In this document: piece after piece, positions 44,101-51,634 of the stretch | How the letters are laid out: the number at the start of each line of letters is the position of its first letter | Position numbering within the stretch: the first letter of the stretch is position 1 | Origin: Neofamilia sp964346535 | GTDB lineage: Bacteria > Bacillota > Clostridia > Tissierellales > Peptoniphilaceae | Assembly: GCA_964346535.1 (NCBI GenBank) | Contig: CAYFUN010000002.1 | Coordinates: 43,904 to 107,903, forward strand | DNA length: 64,000 bases | Reading direction: 5' to 3' | Position numbers and translations under genes: made by a program | Notes under the pieces: model-generated | Told to the model about the DNA's origin: nothing | Database searches by the model: none | The model's input: the letters and a program-made list of their open reading frames with translations, nothing else

Positions 44101-44350
44101 GGGCCTTCTTGTAATCCTTGTTGGCTGGATAAAGTTTTTCCATTAACTCCAAATCTTCTAGGTCAGTAATTAATCCCCTGCCTACTTCTTTGTCTACCTT
44201 ATTTTTTAAGTCTGCCTCACTGGCAGAACTTAGACGGTGTAGGCTTATTTCTGTGTCTACAGGCGAACTTGTATTTTCTTTTTTATATAAATAAATAATT
44301 CCCACTATGGCCACAATAAAGGCCATGGCTATGGCAATTTTTTTCTTCAT
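41138..44350 (-). CDS. Large membrane-anchored surface protein with duplicated module
   Basis: About 1070 residues; I recognise no named family. One N-terminal helix (~6-22) anchors a long acidic outside region. A module of about 180-190 residues occurs twice, near residues 485-680 and at the C-terminus. Each copy has L-R-D-x-L-F-G, then L-L-I-P, then R-R-F-(R/K)-(I/V), then L-K-I-x-x-D-S-x-G. FG-GAP/EF-like segments (D-L-D-K-D-G-V-L-D and D-L-D-G-D-G-Q-E-E) precede each copy. Start 44350 has GGAGG 5 bases upstream; the ATG at 44362 does not. Confidence 0.78.
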   Translation of the reverse strand: MKKKIAIAMAFIVAIVGIIYLYKKENTSSPVDTEISLHRLSSASEADLKNKVDKEVGRGLITDLEDLELMEKLYPANKDYKKALFNAYYDQDPNKGLQYAGKAFMETGDRDLLKLLSAKTSKTFKYSQDSRFEVIKELAEETASRMFGTWKDVFLSPYYNSDAPYYLKNTNQVELMDGSDGNLYVLVYGATPFQETISKGKKVPANEAEIYKISKDGQVDLVKKFVNDEKDYREIIYRKVGQTLEFHQASSIINLQSEIAFIGGSTEEISKENQEILNNLEHNSLNIDWTGYENLAPFAKAYMEEVFKIKNLNAKNSNGDGKSQGLLKKGFLVDLDKDGVLDLVLLTSNSSETKKTQGLYIYTYTNNQAVKIYQYEDTITENSTYNFHLDAGLYEEDGKTYVFLAHTADSGYFVTTNLGLLSKAVGENTIYQEVGYSNVGYMTYLSAEGKSNQYEETTFVENSTFIKPNSNKSAEEGYYKLRDKLFGPEANFFITDAKAKVDPKTLAEGETGVENFEYPARDKRGNLIYEGYDSYLTEDQLLSLLLIPVEQPVDFPIIRRFRIGDQIFPADILKIRADSTGHINAAIFLDQDQVALRKDGDKLIIEKDGKTYTVEKPLIDEEGSYYIPFETFKEMGIIAKDQGYIVDLSFDGNSGQQIQGETYEEIKARVDGELESESIKSIRDLELVSTLEDDFSYKAERIKYYYGENHDKAYYYAKEFYREAGNSLALKALETPATDFLSDLDKLDEFIESLEENTDLKEANIAYLKKLLDLYEKAQASKGDKEAAFSIDSGLLYDLDGDGQEEFILKLSLDDEILIVAYSYDPEEEDLRRIFSESINRRLNQRVEYGLGGDDKTFFILEDYKDNLSRTSIRTYKIEDGEFSLDQQVYKTLSSNSKEADLLYTFSSEDQENDSDAEKTFNALRDQLFGASEIYFYSDGEAKDVSFSKYPDAYRLDLENLFKYLLIPQDLHLYPAIIRRFKVEDLIYPQGTLKISSDSRGYVDLRVLKEIPQVDLEEKDGNFTLKIADETFELKDLMEREDGNIYLSLEEVKDLGLFKEDRGSIIILGK

Positions 44351-44530
44351 TAAATCCTCCAAATATTTTCTTCCAAGGTATTTAGGAAGTATTTGTATTT
44401 CTAAAAAAAGTTTTTACTATATCTAGTATATTATACCAATAAAATGCCAATTTGTTTAGAGCAAATATAAATTTTATCAATCTTGGAAAAGTTTTTCTTG
44501 GCCTTGGAATTCTTTTAAGAATAAAAGCCA

Positions 44531-44576
44531 AATAAAAAACCAGGTCGCCTTAAACTTTCTTTAAGCTTCCTGGTTA
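44531..44576 (-). terminator. Terminator of the diaminopropionate operon
   Basis: AACCAGG (44538-44544) pairs with CCTGGTT (44569-44575), with an inner TTAAA/TTTAA stem. T's on the minus strand. Confidence 0.85.
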
Positions 44577-44591
44577 TATTTTTATTTTATT

Positions 44592-45503
44592 TTAAAATAG
44601 CCATGGTTGTTGAGCTTCAACTGCTTCAATAACTTTTTTTATCTCAGCTGGCATTTGATCAAGGCTGACTCTTATACCTTCTTCCTTGGCTTGGTCTAAT
44701 TTTTTTAGCATGCCTGGAATGAACTTCCAGTTCTTTTTGCCACAAACTTTAAAGTGGGAGAAGTGAACTCTAACTCCTGATTGTCTACCTATTTCTAAAA
44801 TTTCATCCATAGAATCTAAAATTGTATCAGCTTCACTTCTTTGGTGGGTAACAAATACTCCGTCGTATTCTGCTACTACCTTGCACATTTCAATTATTTC
44901 TTTGGCTTCACTGTAGGCACATGGAATATATACTAGGCCTGTAGAAAGACCGTAGGCTCCAGCTTCCATTTCCCTTCTTACGATGTCACACATTTTTTTA
45001 ATTTCTTCGTCTGTTGGCAGTCTATCTTCTAGGCCCATAGCCTCCATTCTCACATTTCCGTGAGGAACTAGGTAGGCATAGTTTAGGCCTGGATTTGCAT
45101 CTTCAATCATTTTTAGATAATTTTCTGTGTTTTCATATTCCCAGGAAATTTTACTTGATACCCCCATCAAGGCCTGCTATATTCTTTTTCCATGAATCAA
45201 TATATTCAAGTGGAAGAGGTGCCATAGAAACTCCGTCTTGACCTAAAAATTCTGTAGTTATTCCCTGTGCAATTTTTGGCATAACTTCAGGATGTTCTAG
45301 TACATATAGGTCAGAGTGGGAGTGGGTGTCAATAAAGCCTGGGGCAACAATTAACCCTTGGCATCTATTACTTGGGTATCTGCACCTGGGTCAATAGCCT
45401 GAGCGATTTTTGTAATTTTTTCATCTTCTATTAAGATGTCTCCACAGTAGCGATCACTTCCTGATCCATCTACTATGGTCCCATTTTTAATTAATAATGA
45501 CAT
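44592..45503 (-). pseudogene. Decayed N-acyl-D-amino-acid deacylase (D-aminoacylase)
   Basis: A D-aminoacylase in three reading frames. An ATG at 45503 with GAGGAG ahead starts an amidohydrolase N-terminus (I-K-N-G-T-I-V-D-G-S-G), which stops at 45353. One base further the frame resumes with A-P-G-F-I-D-T-H-S-H-S-D, the metal-binding motif. A second shift lies at a run of five C (45161-45165). The last piece (45170-44592, 192 residues) keeps T-H-Q-R-S-E and H-F-S-H-F-K but stops about 200 residues short, with an unrelated ending. Last gene of the dpaL operon. Confidence 0.85.
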
Positions 45504-45542
45504 TTAATCTCCTCTTTTTATAACAGTTATTAAAATTTCTTT

Positions 45543-46769
45543 TTATCTTTGAGATAATTCTTTAATTGTATCTAAAAGTACATTTGCGCCGTTTATAATA
45601 TCTTCGTCTTTTGTATCTTCACCTGGGTTGTGGCTAATGCCTCCAATTGAAGGAACGAAAATCATAGCTGTCTTACAAACTCTTGCTAGCATTTGGGCGT
45701 CGTGGCCTGCTCCTGAAACCATTCTTCTATAGGAGAAACCTCTAGCTTTTGCTTTTTCTTCTATAAGCTCAATAACTTCATCGTCAAATAGTACTGGGTC
45801 AAATCTTACTAGTTGTTCAGATGTAATTTTTACATCGTCAAGTTTTTCTACTTCCTTAAAGTATTCTTTTAAGGCAGCCTCTTCTCTTAGTAAAATGTCG
45901 TTGTCTGGGTCTCTAAGGTCAATTGTAAATACAACCTTTGATGGAATTACATTTACAAGGTTTGGCTCAAACTTCATACAACCTGCCATTGCTACTGTTG
46001 TTGGAGAAGCTTCACATCTTTCTCTTAGGAAAGTTATAATTCTAGCTGCTGCTAGGCCTGCATCTTTTCTGTAGCTAGTTGGAGTTGTTCCTCCGTGGTT
46101 GGCTTGGCCTTCAATAGTTACTTCTTGCCAAGAAATTCCTTGAACTACTTCAACTCCGCCAACTGAATAGCCTTCTCTGTCTAAAACAGGTCCTTGCTCT
46201 ACGTGCATTTCTACATAGTAGGCTGGCTTAATAAACATTGGGTCCTTGTCACCCTTGTAGCCAATTCTCTCTAGCTCTTCGCCATAAATTGTTCCGTCAA
46301 TGCCTTCTATCTTTAAGGCCTCTTCAACATCAAGGTCTCCTACATAGACAATTGAACCAAACATGTCTGGTTGGTATCTAGATCCTTCTTCGTTTGAGAA
46401 AGCTCCAACTACTAGGGGTCTCTTTGACTTGTAGCCAGATTCTTTTAGGCTTTGAATAACTTCTAGGCCTGAAATAACTCCTGTACAGCCGTCATAAATT
46501 CCTGCATTGGCAACTGAGTCAATGTGAGAGCCCATCATTACTGGCGCCTCATTTTTGTTTTCTTCAGTTTCCCAAATTCCAAAAATATTTCCAACCTTGT
46601 CTATTTCAACTCTAAGGCCTGCATCTTCCATAAGGCCTTTTACAAAGTCTCTACCTTCTTTGTCTTGGTCTGAGCAAGCTAGACGAGATCTTTTCCCGTC
46701 TATAATTCCCTTTGTTCCAAGTCCTTTTAAATTATCTATAAGTCTTTGTCCCTTAATATTATCTGCCAT
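45543..46769 (-). CDS. M20-family amidohydrolase (N-carbamoyl-L-amino-acid hydrolase / allantoate amidohydrolase type)
   Basis: A 408-residue zinc peptidase-fold enzyme with metal motifs M-G-S-H-I-D-S-V, N-E-E-G-S-R, E-M-H-V-E-Q-G-P and a C-terminal G-A-G-H-D-A. Family members cleave carbamoyl groups from amino acids, or allantoate. ATG 46769 is chosen: GGGAGAG lies 7 bases upstream and it overlaps the dpaL end by 11 bp. The pairing of dpaL with such a hydrolase recalls the E. coli ygeX-ygeY cluster. Substrate not settled. Confidence 0.88.
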   Translation of the reverse strand: MADNIKGQRLIDNLKGLGTKGIIDGKRSRLACSDQDKEGRDFVKGLMEDAGLRVEIDKVGNIFGIWETEENKNEAPVMMGSHIDSVANAGIYDGCTGVISGLEVIQSLKESGYKSKRPLVVGAFSNEEGSRYQPDMFGSIVYVGDLDVEEALKIEGIDGTIYGEELERIGYKGDKDPMFIKPAYYVEMHVEQGPVLDREGYSVGGVEVVQGISWQEVTIEGQANHGGTTPTSYRKDAGLAAARIITFLRERCEASPTTVAMAGCMKFEPNLVNVIPSKVVFTIDLRDPDNDILLREEAALKEYFKEVEKLDDVKITSEQLVRFDPVLFDDEVIELIEEKAKARGFSYRRMVSGAGHDAQMLARVCKTAMIFVPSIGGISHNPGEDTKDEDIINGANVLLDTIKELSQR

Positions 46770-47985
46770 AATTGTACTCTCCCTTGTTTTCATAAAGTCC
46801 TTCCCAAACTACTCTTCTGTAATGTTCAAAGTCTGTGTCTCCTTCAGTTGAGAATAGTAGGATTACTGAATTTTCGTCTAAGCCTAGTTTTTTTCTTTCA
46901 GCTTCTAGGTCTTTTCTTTGGCAAAGGTCAGCTACAACTCCAAGTGTTGCTGCTCCTGACTCTCCAGAAATTACTCTTTTGTCATCTCCTAGTGGGTTGC
47001 CTAAAACTCTCATTCCCCTAGCAGCTGCAGAATCTGGAGCTGAAATAAAGCCTTCAACAAAAGAATCTAAAACTGGCCAGCCAATTGTTACTGGTTCACC
47101 ACAAGCAAGGCCTGCCATTATTGTCTCTAGCTTTCCTGTAACGTTGTGGATTTTTCCATCGTTGGCTTCTGCTGTTTTGTATAGGCAGTTAACAGTTGCT
47201 GGTTCAACAACGTTAATCATTGGTTGGTCGTCCTTGTAGGCTGAAGCGTAGTAGCCTGTAACTCCTGTTGCAAATGAACCTACTCCAGCTTGAACAAAGA
47301 TGTGAGTTGGTCTTTCTCCTGCAGCTTCGATTTGGTCCTTGGCTTCTTTGGCAAGTGTTGCATAACCTTGTAGGATCCAAGTAGGAATTTTTTCATAACC
47401 TTCCCAAGCTGTATCTTGAACCATGATCCAACCTTTTTCTTCTGCATTTTTGTGAGCTAGTCTTACACAATCGTCATAGTTAAGACCTTCCATAATTTCA
47501 CATTCTGCTCCGTGTGCTCTAATTGCGTCTCTTCTTTGAATTGAAGATCCATCAGGCATAACGATAACACACTTTTGGCCAAGTTGTTGGGCAGCCCAAG
47601 CAACTCCACGGCCGTGGTTACCATCTGTTGCAGAAACAAAAGTTACATCTCCAAGCTTGTCCTTAACTTCTTTAGAAAGCATTTTTTCTTGAGTTAAATC
47701 TGCTACGTCAATGTCAAGTAGGTCTGCTATATATCTTCCAATGGCAAAGGATCCGCCTAATACCTTAAAGGCGTTTAAGCCAAATCTATATGACTCGTCT
47801 TTAATAAAAATGTTTTTTACACCTAAAAGTTTTGCTAGGTTTTTAAGTTCTACTAGTGGTGTCTCTTCGTACTCGTCAAATGATTGGTGGAACTTTTGTA
47901 CCTTGTTTACAATTTCTTCGTTAATAAATTCTAACTTACTTTGGTCCTTATCAATGTCTCTAACTAAAATTTTGTAATCTTGCAA
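46759..47985 (-). CDS. dpaL: Diaminopropionate ammonia-lyase
   Basis: A PLP fold-type II lyase of about 408 residues that splits 2,3-diaminopropionate into pyruvate and two ammonia. Motifs are R-F-G-L-N-A-F-K-V-L-G-G with the PLP lysine, S-A-T-D-G-N-H-G-R and G-E-S-G-A-A-T-L-G. Start is set at a TTG (47985) with AAGGAG 8 bases upstream; an in-frame ATG at 48033 exists but has no ribosome binding site. Divergent from a GntR regulator; its TTGACA-18-TACAAT promoter holds two dyads. Confidence 0.92.
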   Translation of the reverse strand: MQDYKILVRDIDKDQSKLEFINEEIVNKVQKFHQSFDEYEETPLVELKNLAKLLGVKNIFIKDESYRFGLNAFKVLGGSFAIGRYIADLLDIDVADLTQEKMLSKEVKDKLGDVTFVSATDGNHGRGVAWAAQQLGQKCVIVMPDGSSIQRRDAIRAHGAECEIMEGLNYDDCVRLAHKNAEEKGWIMVQDTAWEGYEKIPTWILQGYATLAKEAKDQIEAAGERPTHIFVQAGVGSFATGVTGYYASAYKDDQPMINVVEPATVNCLYKTAEANDGKIHNVTGKLETIMAGLACGEPVTIGWPVLDSFVEGFISAPDSAAARGMRVLGNPLGDDKRVISGESGAATLGVVADLCQRKDLEAERKKLGLDENSVILLFSTEGDTDFEHYRRVVWEGLYENKGEYNYGR

Positions 47986-48103
47986 ATTCTTATCTCCTTT
48001 GTCTTTATTTTTTTCTAAGTCTTTTTCATCCAAGGCAATTTTCTTTTTTCATCTCAAGCCTTGTTAATTTAAAGACTAAACAATTTTCTCCCATAAGTGT
48101 TAT

Positions 48104-48115
48104 GTGATATATCAC
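48104..48115. promoter_or_regulatory. Palindrome downstream of the dpaL promoter
   Basis: GTGATATATCAC, a perfect 12-bp palindrome just after the dpaL transcription start; candidate GntR operator. Confidence 0.45.
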
Positions 48116-48119
48116 TCTC

Positions 48120-48149
48120 ATTGTATGATAATTTTTTATCATTTGTCAA
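48120..48149 (-). promoter_or_regulatory. Promoter of the dpaL operon
   Basis: Minus strand: -35 TTGACA (48149-48144), 18-base spacer, -10 TACAAT (48125-48120). Confidence 0.78.
48125..48142. promoter_or_regulatory. Dyad in the spacer of the dpaL promoter
   Basis: ATGATAA-N4-TTATCAT, perfect 7-bp arms lying between -10 and -35; candidate GntR operator. Confidence 0.5.
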
Positions 48150-48346
48150 TATGTATGTGGACCTAAAAGAAAATATTTTTTCGCAGTTTTTTTTTAATTT
48201 TTAAGAGATTTTTATTTTTTGCTTTTTAGATTTAAGGGTCTTGTTTTTTTATTATCAAAAATTTTCCTTGACAAATAAAAATTTTTCGCCTTATAATTTT
48301 GTAAACGTGCTATAAAAAATTTTATTTTAAGGGAGGTGTGTTTAAA

Positions 48347-49030
48347 GTGACTAAGAAAAGTAAAAGTGCTGACAAAAAAATTCAAAGGACCTTTGTAACT
48401 GACGAGGCCTATAAAATCTTAGAAGAACAAATAGTTTTTGGAAAATTAGATCCAGGTACACAAATAAAAATAAAAGATATGTCTGAAGACCTAGGCATTA
48501 GTAGGACTCCAGTTAGGGAAGCTATTTTGCGTTTAGAAAACGAAGGCCTAGTTGTTAGTAAACCAAACCTTTGGACCCAAGTTGCTCCCATTGATATTGA
48601 ATCAGTAAAGGACATCTATCCCCTAGTTGCCTACTTAGAAACTTTCGCCCTAAGAGATGGCTTTGACCAAGTTGACGATGACTTTGTTAGTGGCTTAAAA
48701 GAAATTAATCTTTCTATAAAAGAAGCCTACGAAGCCCACGACCTAAAAAGACTTTTAGAATTAGACAATGCCTTCCACGATAAAATAATTTCCCTGTCTG
48801 CTAACAAGGAAGTTCAAGCAATATTAAATGACTTAAAGAAAAAAATTATTAGAATTGAAGTTTATGTCTACAACAACATGGGCAGAGACTATAGAACTTC
48901 CAACCAACACGAAGACATAATCAAGGCCTTTGAAAAGAGAGACGAAAATCTTTGTGTAGAAGAACTCAACAACAACTGGATCAGCACCCTAAAGGATTTT
49001 AAAGACCTAATTGACAACTTTGAGGAATAA
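48347..49030 (+). CDS. GntR/FadR-type (FCD) transcriptional regulator
   Basis: About 227 residues. N-terminal winged helix (L-G-I-S-R-T-P-V-R-E-A-I-L-R-L-E-N-E-G-L-V), then an all-helical FCD ligand domain with D-N-A-F-H-D-K-I metal/ligand residues. GTG 48347 is preferred because GGGAGG ends 10 bases upstream; the GTG at 48338 is too close to it. Divergent from dpaL, so probably a repressor relieved by an amino acid or a product of that operon. Confidence 0.92.
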   Translation: MTKKSKSADKKIQRTFVTDEAYKILEEQIVFGKLDPGTQIKIKDMSEDLGISRTPVREAILRLENEGLVVSKPNLWTQVAPIDIESVKDIYPLVAYLETFALRDGFDQVDDDFVSGLKEINLSIKEAYEAHDLKRLLELDNAFHDKIISLSANKEVQAILNDLKKKIIRIEVYVYNNMGRDYRTSNQHEDIIKAFEKRDENLCVEELNNNWISTLKDFKDLIDNFEE

Positions 49031-49036
49031 ATACTT

Positions 49037-49085
49037 AAAAAATAGGAGCCTTAACTTTTACGTTAAAGACTCCTATTTTTTTCTA
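49037..49085. terminator. Bidirectional terminator
   Basis: AAAAATAGGAG (49038-49048) pairs with CTCCTATTTTT (49070-49080); serves the GntR gene and the convergent GreA-C-domain gene. Confidence 0.9.
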
Positions 49086-49544
49086 TTTAATTATTTCTAA
49101 GACCTTATATTTAGCGTGGTCATTAACTTGAATAATATCGCCAATTTCTGATCTAGCAACTTCTACTGCCAAGGGCGAGTTGGCACAGATTTTGTTGTTT
49201 AAAAAATCCTCGTCTTTTTTGTTTACAATATGAAAAAACATCACTTCATTAGTTTTTCCCTCTTTTACTTTAATTATTGAGCCTAGGTCTAATCTTTTTT
49301 CTTCTTTAATAACAGTTACTTCATATTTTTGTTTTTCTTTGGTCCTTATAGATCTCGGTCTCTTCTCTAAATAAACATCACACCTGCTACTTCCACAGCA
49401 TCGGTATTGGCCTTCATAAGAACACTCATTGTTATGTAAATAATACTTACACCTTTTTTTATGTCTTCTAGGTTCATTTTCTTCATGGTTTGCATAGGCA
49501 TATTCTAAGTGCCAAGGTGATCCATTTAAGCGATTAACTCCCAT
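49083..49544 (-). CDS. Cys-cluster protein with GreA/GreB C-terminal domain
   Basis: A 153-residue protein. Residues ~30-60 carry five Cys (32, 41, 49, 50, 55) in a basic and aromatic context, like a small metal-binding knuckle. Residues ~84-150 match the GreA/GreB C-terminal domain: L-D-L-G-S-I-I-K-V, F-H-I-V-N, N-S-P-L-A-V-E-V-A and I-G-D-I-I-Q-V. The coiled-coil N-terminal domain that cleaves backtracked RNA is absent, so it probably binds RNA polymerase without that activity. Monocistronic, GGAGG ahead of the ATG. Confidence 0.75.
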   Translation of the reverse strand: MGVNRLNGSPWHLEYAYANHEENEPRRHKKRCKYYLHNNECSYEGQYRCCGSSRCDVYLEKRPRSIRTKEKQKYEVTVIKEEKRLDLGSIIKVKEGKTNEVMFFHIVNKKDEDFLNNKICANSPLAVEVARSEIGDIIQVNDHAKYKVLEIIK

Positions 49545-49725
49545 AGCAACCTCCTAAAAATTAAAGTTAAAATACAAGTTAAGCGAATCATCTTATTTAT
49601 ACTATTATATATAATTTATCTTTAGATTTCAAATCCTGAGACCCTTTGTTTTTATAAGTTAATATTATTTACTAAGTCAATGACATTCTGATTTTTATTA
49701 ATATTATATTTTTAATTTTTTTATT

Positions 49726-49757
49726 TTAAAAAAGATCTATCCACAAGGAATAGATCC
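49726..49757 (-). terminator. Terminator of the mtnK-mtnA-aldolase operon
   Basis: GATCTAT (49734-49740) pairs with ATAGATC (49750-49756); six or more T's follow on the minus strand. Confidence 0.82.
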
Positions 49758-49786
49758 ATTTAAAAAAATCATTTGTAAACTAATTT

Positions 49787-50573
49787 TTATTTTTGTCCAT
49801 AGCCTTTAAAGGCGTCGATTACTTGGTACATTTCTCTTNNNNNNNNNNNNNNNNNNNNNNNNNNNNNNNNNNNNNNNNNNNNNNNNNNNNNNNNNNNNNN
49901 NNNNNNNNNNNNNNNNNNNNNNNNNNNNNNNNNNNNNNCCATAGCCTTTAAAGGCGTCGATTACTTGGTACATTTCTCTTTTATTTAAAACATAGGGCCT
50001 GCCAATGGCCATGGTTCTAACTTGAATTTCTGCTACATATTCTAGGGTCTTGGCTAGGTTAAAGGCTGACTTTATATTTTCGCCTAAGGTCACTAGGCCG
50101 TGGTTGGCTAGTAAAACTCCCTTGCCCTCTCCACAAGTTTCAACTGCTTTTCTTGCTAGCTCTTTGCTGCCGTATCTTTCATAGGGAGCACAAGGGACCC
50201 TGTTGGTATTTGCATCTGCAAGGACATAGTGGACAGCTAAAATTGGCATGCGCATTGCTGCCAGACAGGCGCAGTACATTGAATGAGTGTGGACTATGGC
50301 GCCAATATCAGGTCTCTCCTTGTAAAAACTTGTATGCAAAAACCATTCACTTGATGGCTTCTTGTCTCCTTCAATAACATTTCCATCTAAGTCTATAAGA
50401 ACCAAGTCTTCTTCCCTTAGGTCGTCGTAGTCGATCCCTGATGGACTTATTAAAACAAGATTTTGATCTTTTATTAATATAGACAAGTTGCCTGAAGTTC
50501 CTGGAGCTAATCCTTGCTCGCTCATTTTCTTCCCATATGCAATTAGCTCTTGTCTCTCTTCTAAGTATTTCAT
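49787..50573 (-). CDS. Class II aldolase (fuculose-phosphate-aldolase family), interrupted by a false gap
   Basis: Zinc-dependent class II aldolase with P-S-S-E-W-F-L-H (catalytic Glu), H-T-H-S (two zinc His) and N-H-G-L-V (third His). The 42 bases at 49797-49838 and 49939-49980 are identical, so the 100 N between them are spurious. Removing the gap and one copy gives a 214-residue protein ending G-Y-G-Q-K with a stop at 49789-49787, the usual length. With mtnK and mtnA upstream it probably cleaves methylthioribulose- or 5-deoxyribulose-1-phosphate to DHAP and an aldehyde. Confidence 0.87.
49797..49980. repeat. 42-bp exact direct repeat flanking the second assembly gap
   Basis: 49797-49838 equals 49939-49980 base for base. 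This is an unmerged contig overlap, not biology. Confidence 0.95.
49839..49938. other. Assembly gap (100 N), false
   Basis: Placeholder gap between two contig ends that overlap by 42 bases. Confidence 0.95.
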
Positions 50574-50581
50574 AATAACTC

Positions 50582-51634
50582 CTAATAAAATTCTTCTTGG
50601 TCCATAGAAAAATATTCTTCTAGGTCTTCTGGCTTAAAAATTCCCTTGTCAGTAACTACTGCCTTAATTAAAGAACTTGGCGTTTTATCAAAAGATGGAT
50701 AATAGCCCTTGACTCCAATTTGGCATTGTCTAACCCCATCAAAGGACAGAATTTCTTCTGGGTCTCTCATTTCAACTTTAACTGCATCTAGGTTTTTCTT
50801 GCCTCGGTCTGGAATTCCTGTTACATAGTAGGGAATGGAAAAGTGGTCTGCAAGCAAGGCGATTTGATAGGTTCCAACCTTGTTAACAACTGATCCGTCT
50901 TCTGTAATTGTATCTGCTGCAGAGGTAAATAGGTCTACCATGCCCCTCTCCATTATATCGGCAACCATGTTATCAGTTACAACTGTTGTGTCAAAGCCTT
51001 CTTCTGCAAAACAAGAAGCAGTTAGCCTGGCTCCTTGTAAAAATGGCCTGGTCTCTGCACAAATAACCTTGAATTTTTTATTGGTCTTTTTCGCTCCAGC
51101 AATTAGTGCGCCAATTATAGTTTCGCCAAAGCACTGGGTTAAAATTGTTCCCTTGTCTGGAATGACCTTTAATAGATTGTCTCCAACTTTTTGCATGGTC
51201 TTGTACCTGCGATTTAAAGAAGCCACAGTGTCTTCAAAAATTAGGGGCACTGGGTCCAGGTCGTTTTTTATTGCATCTTTGGCAATTTTTAAGGACCTAG
51301 AAGTTATTTTTCCATAGCGAAAGGCCGTCGTTGGCCTAGAATTTCTAAGGGCCTCTTCTGCCTCTTCTAAAAACCTAATGCGCTTTTCATTTGGTAGGTC
51401 TCTAGACTCATAGGCAGCCAAAGCCATGGCCATGCCTACTGCTGTGTAAGGGCCAGCTGATTGGGTCACCATGTTTTTAATGGCGTCTACAACTTCTTTA
51501 TAGGACTTACAAATTACAAACTTTACCTCTCTAGGATATAGGCGTCTGTCTAAAATTGTAACCTTGCCATTTTCATACCAGGCAACATTTTCATATTTTA
51601 ATAAAAAGGGCATATTTTGGTCGTATCTAATCAT
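50582..51634 (-). CDS. mtnA: S-methyl-5-thioribose-1-phosphate isomerase (MtnA-like)
   Basis: A 350-residue aldose-ketose isomerase related to eIF2B subunits. It has the catalytic Cys in T-Q-C-F-G-E-T (usually T-H-C-N-A-G) and Asp in S-A-A-D-T-I-T-E-D-G, then N-K-V-G-T-Y. It turns 5-methylthioribose-1-phosphate, or the 5-deoxy analogue, into the ketose. Its start overlaps mtnK by 8 bp and the aldolase gene follows 8 bases later. The altered catalytic motif suggests a divergent subfamily. Confidence 0.9.
   Translation of the reverse strand: MIRYDQNMPFLLKYENVAWYENGKVTILDRRLYPREVKFVICKSYKEVVDAIKNMVTQSAGPYTAVGMAMALAAYESRDLPNEKRIRFLEEAEEALRNSRPTTAFRYGKITSRSLKIAKDAIKNDLDPVPLIFEDTVASLNRRYKTMQKVGDNLLKVIPDKGTILTQCFGETIIGALIAGAKKTNKKFKVICAETRPFLQGARLTASCFAEEGFDTTVVTDNMVADIMERGMVDLFTSAADTITEDGSVVNKVGTYQIALLADHFSIPYYVTGIPDRGKKNLDAVKVEMRDPEEILSFDGVRQCQIGVKGYYPSFDKTPSSLIKAVVTDKGIFKPEDLEEYFSMDQEEFY

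Larger units (their letters stand above)
48034..48346. other. Divergent region of dpaL and its GntR regulator
   Basis: Leftward promoter and two dyads as listed. The right half (48160-48330) is T-rich with TTGACA at about 48269 as a possible -35 for the regulator. No gene seen. Confidence 0.55.

Noticed and set aside
46835..47239. A 134-residue plus-strand frame inside dpaL
   Set aside because: Antisense shadow of a strongly conserved gene; Ser/Pro-rich translation with no motif.
50880..51317. A 145-residue plus-strand frame inside mtnA
   Set aside because: Antisense shadow; no start signals and low-complexity translation.
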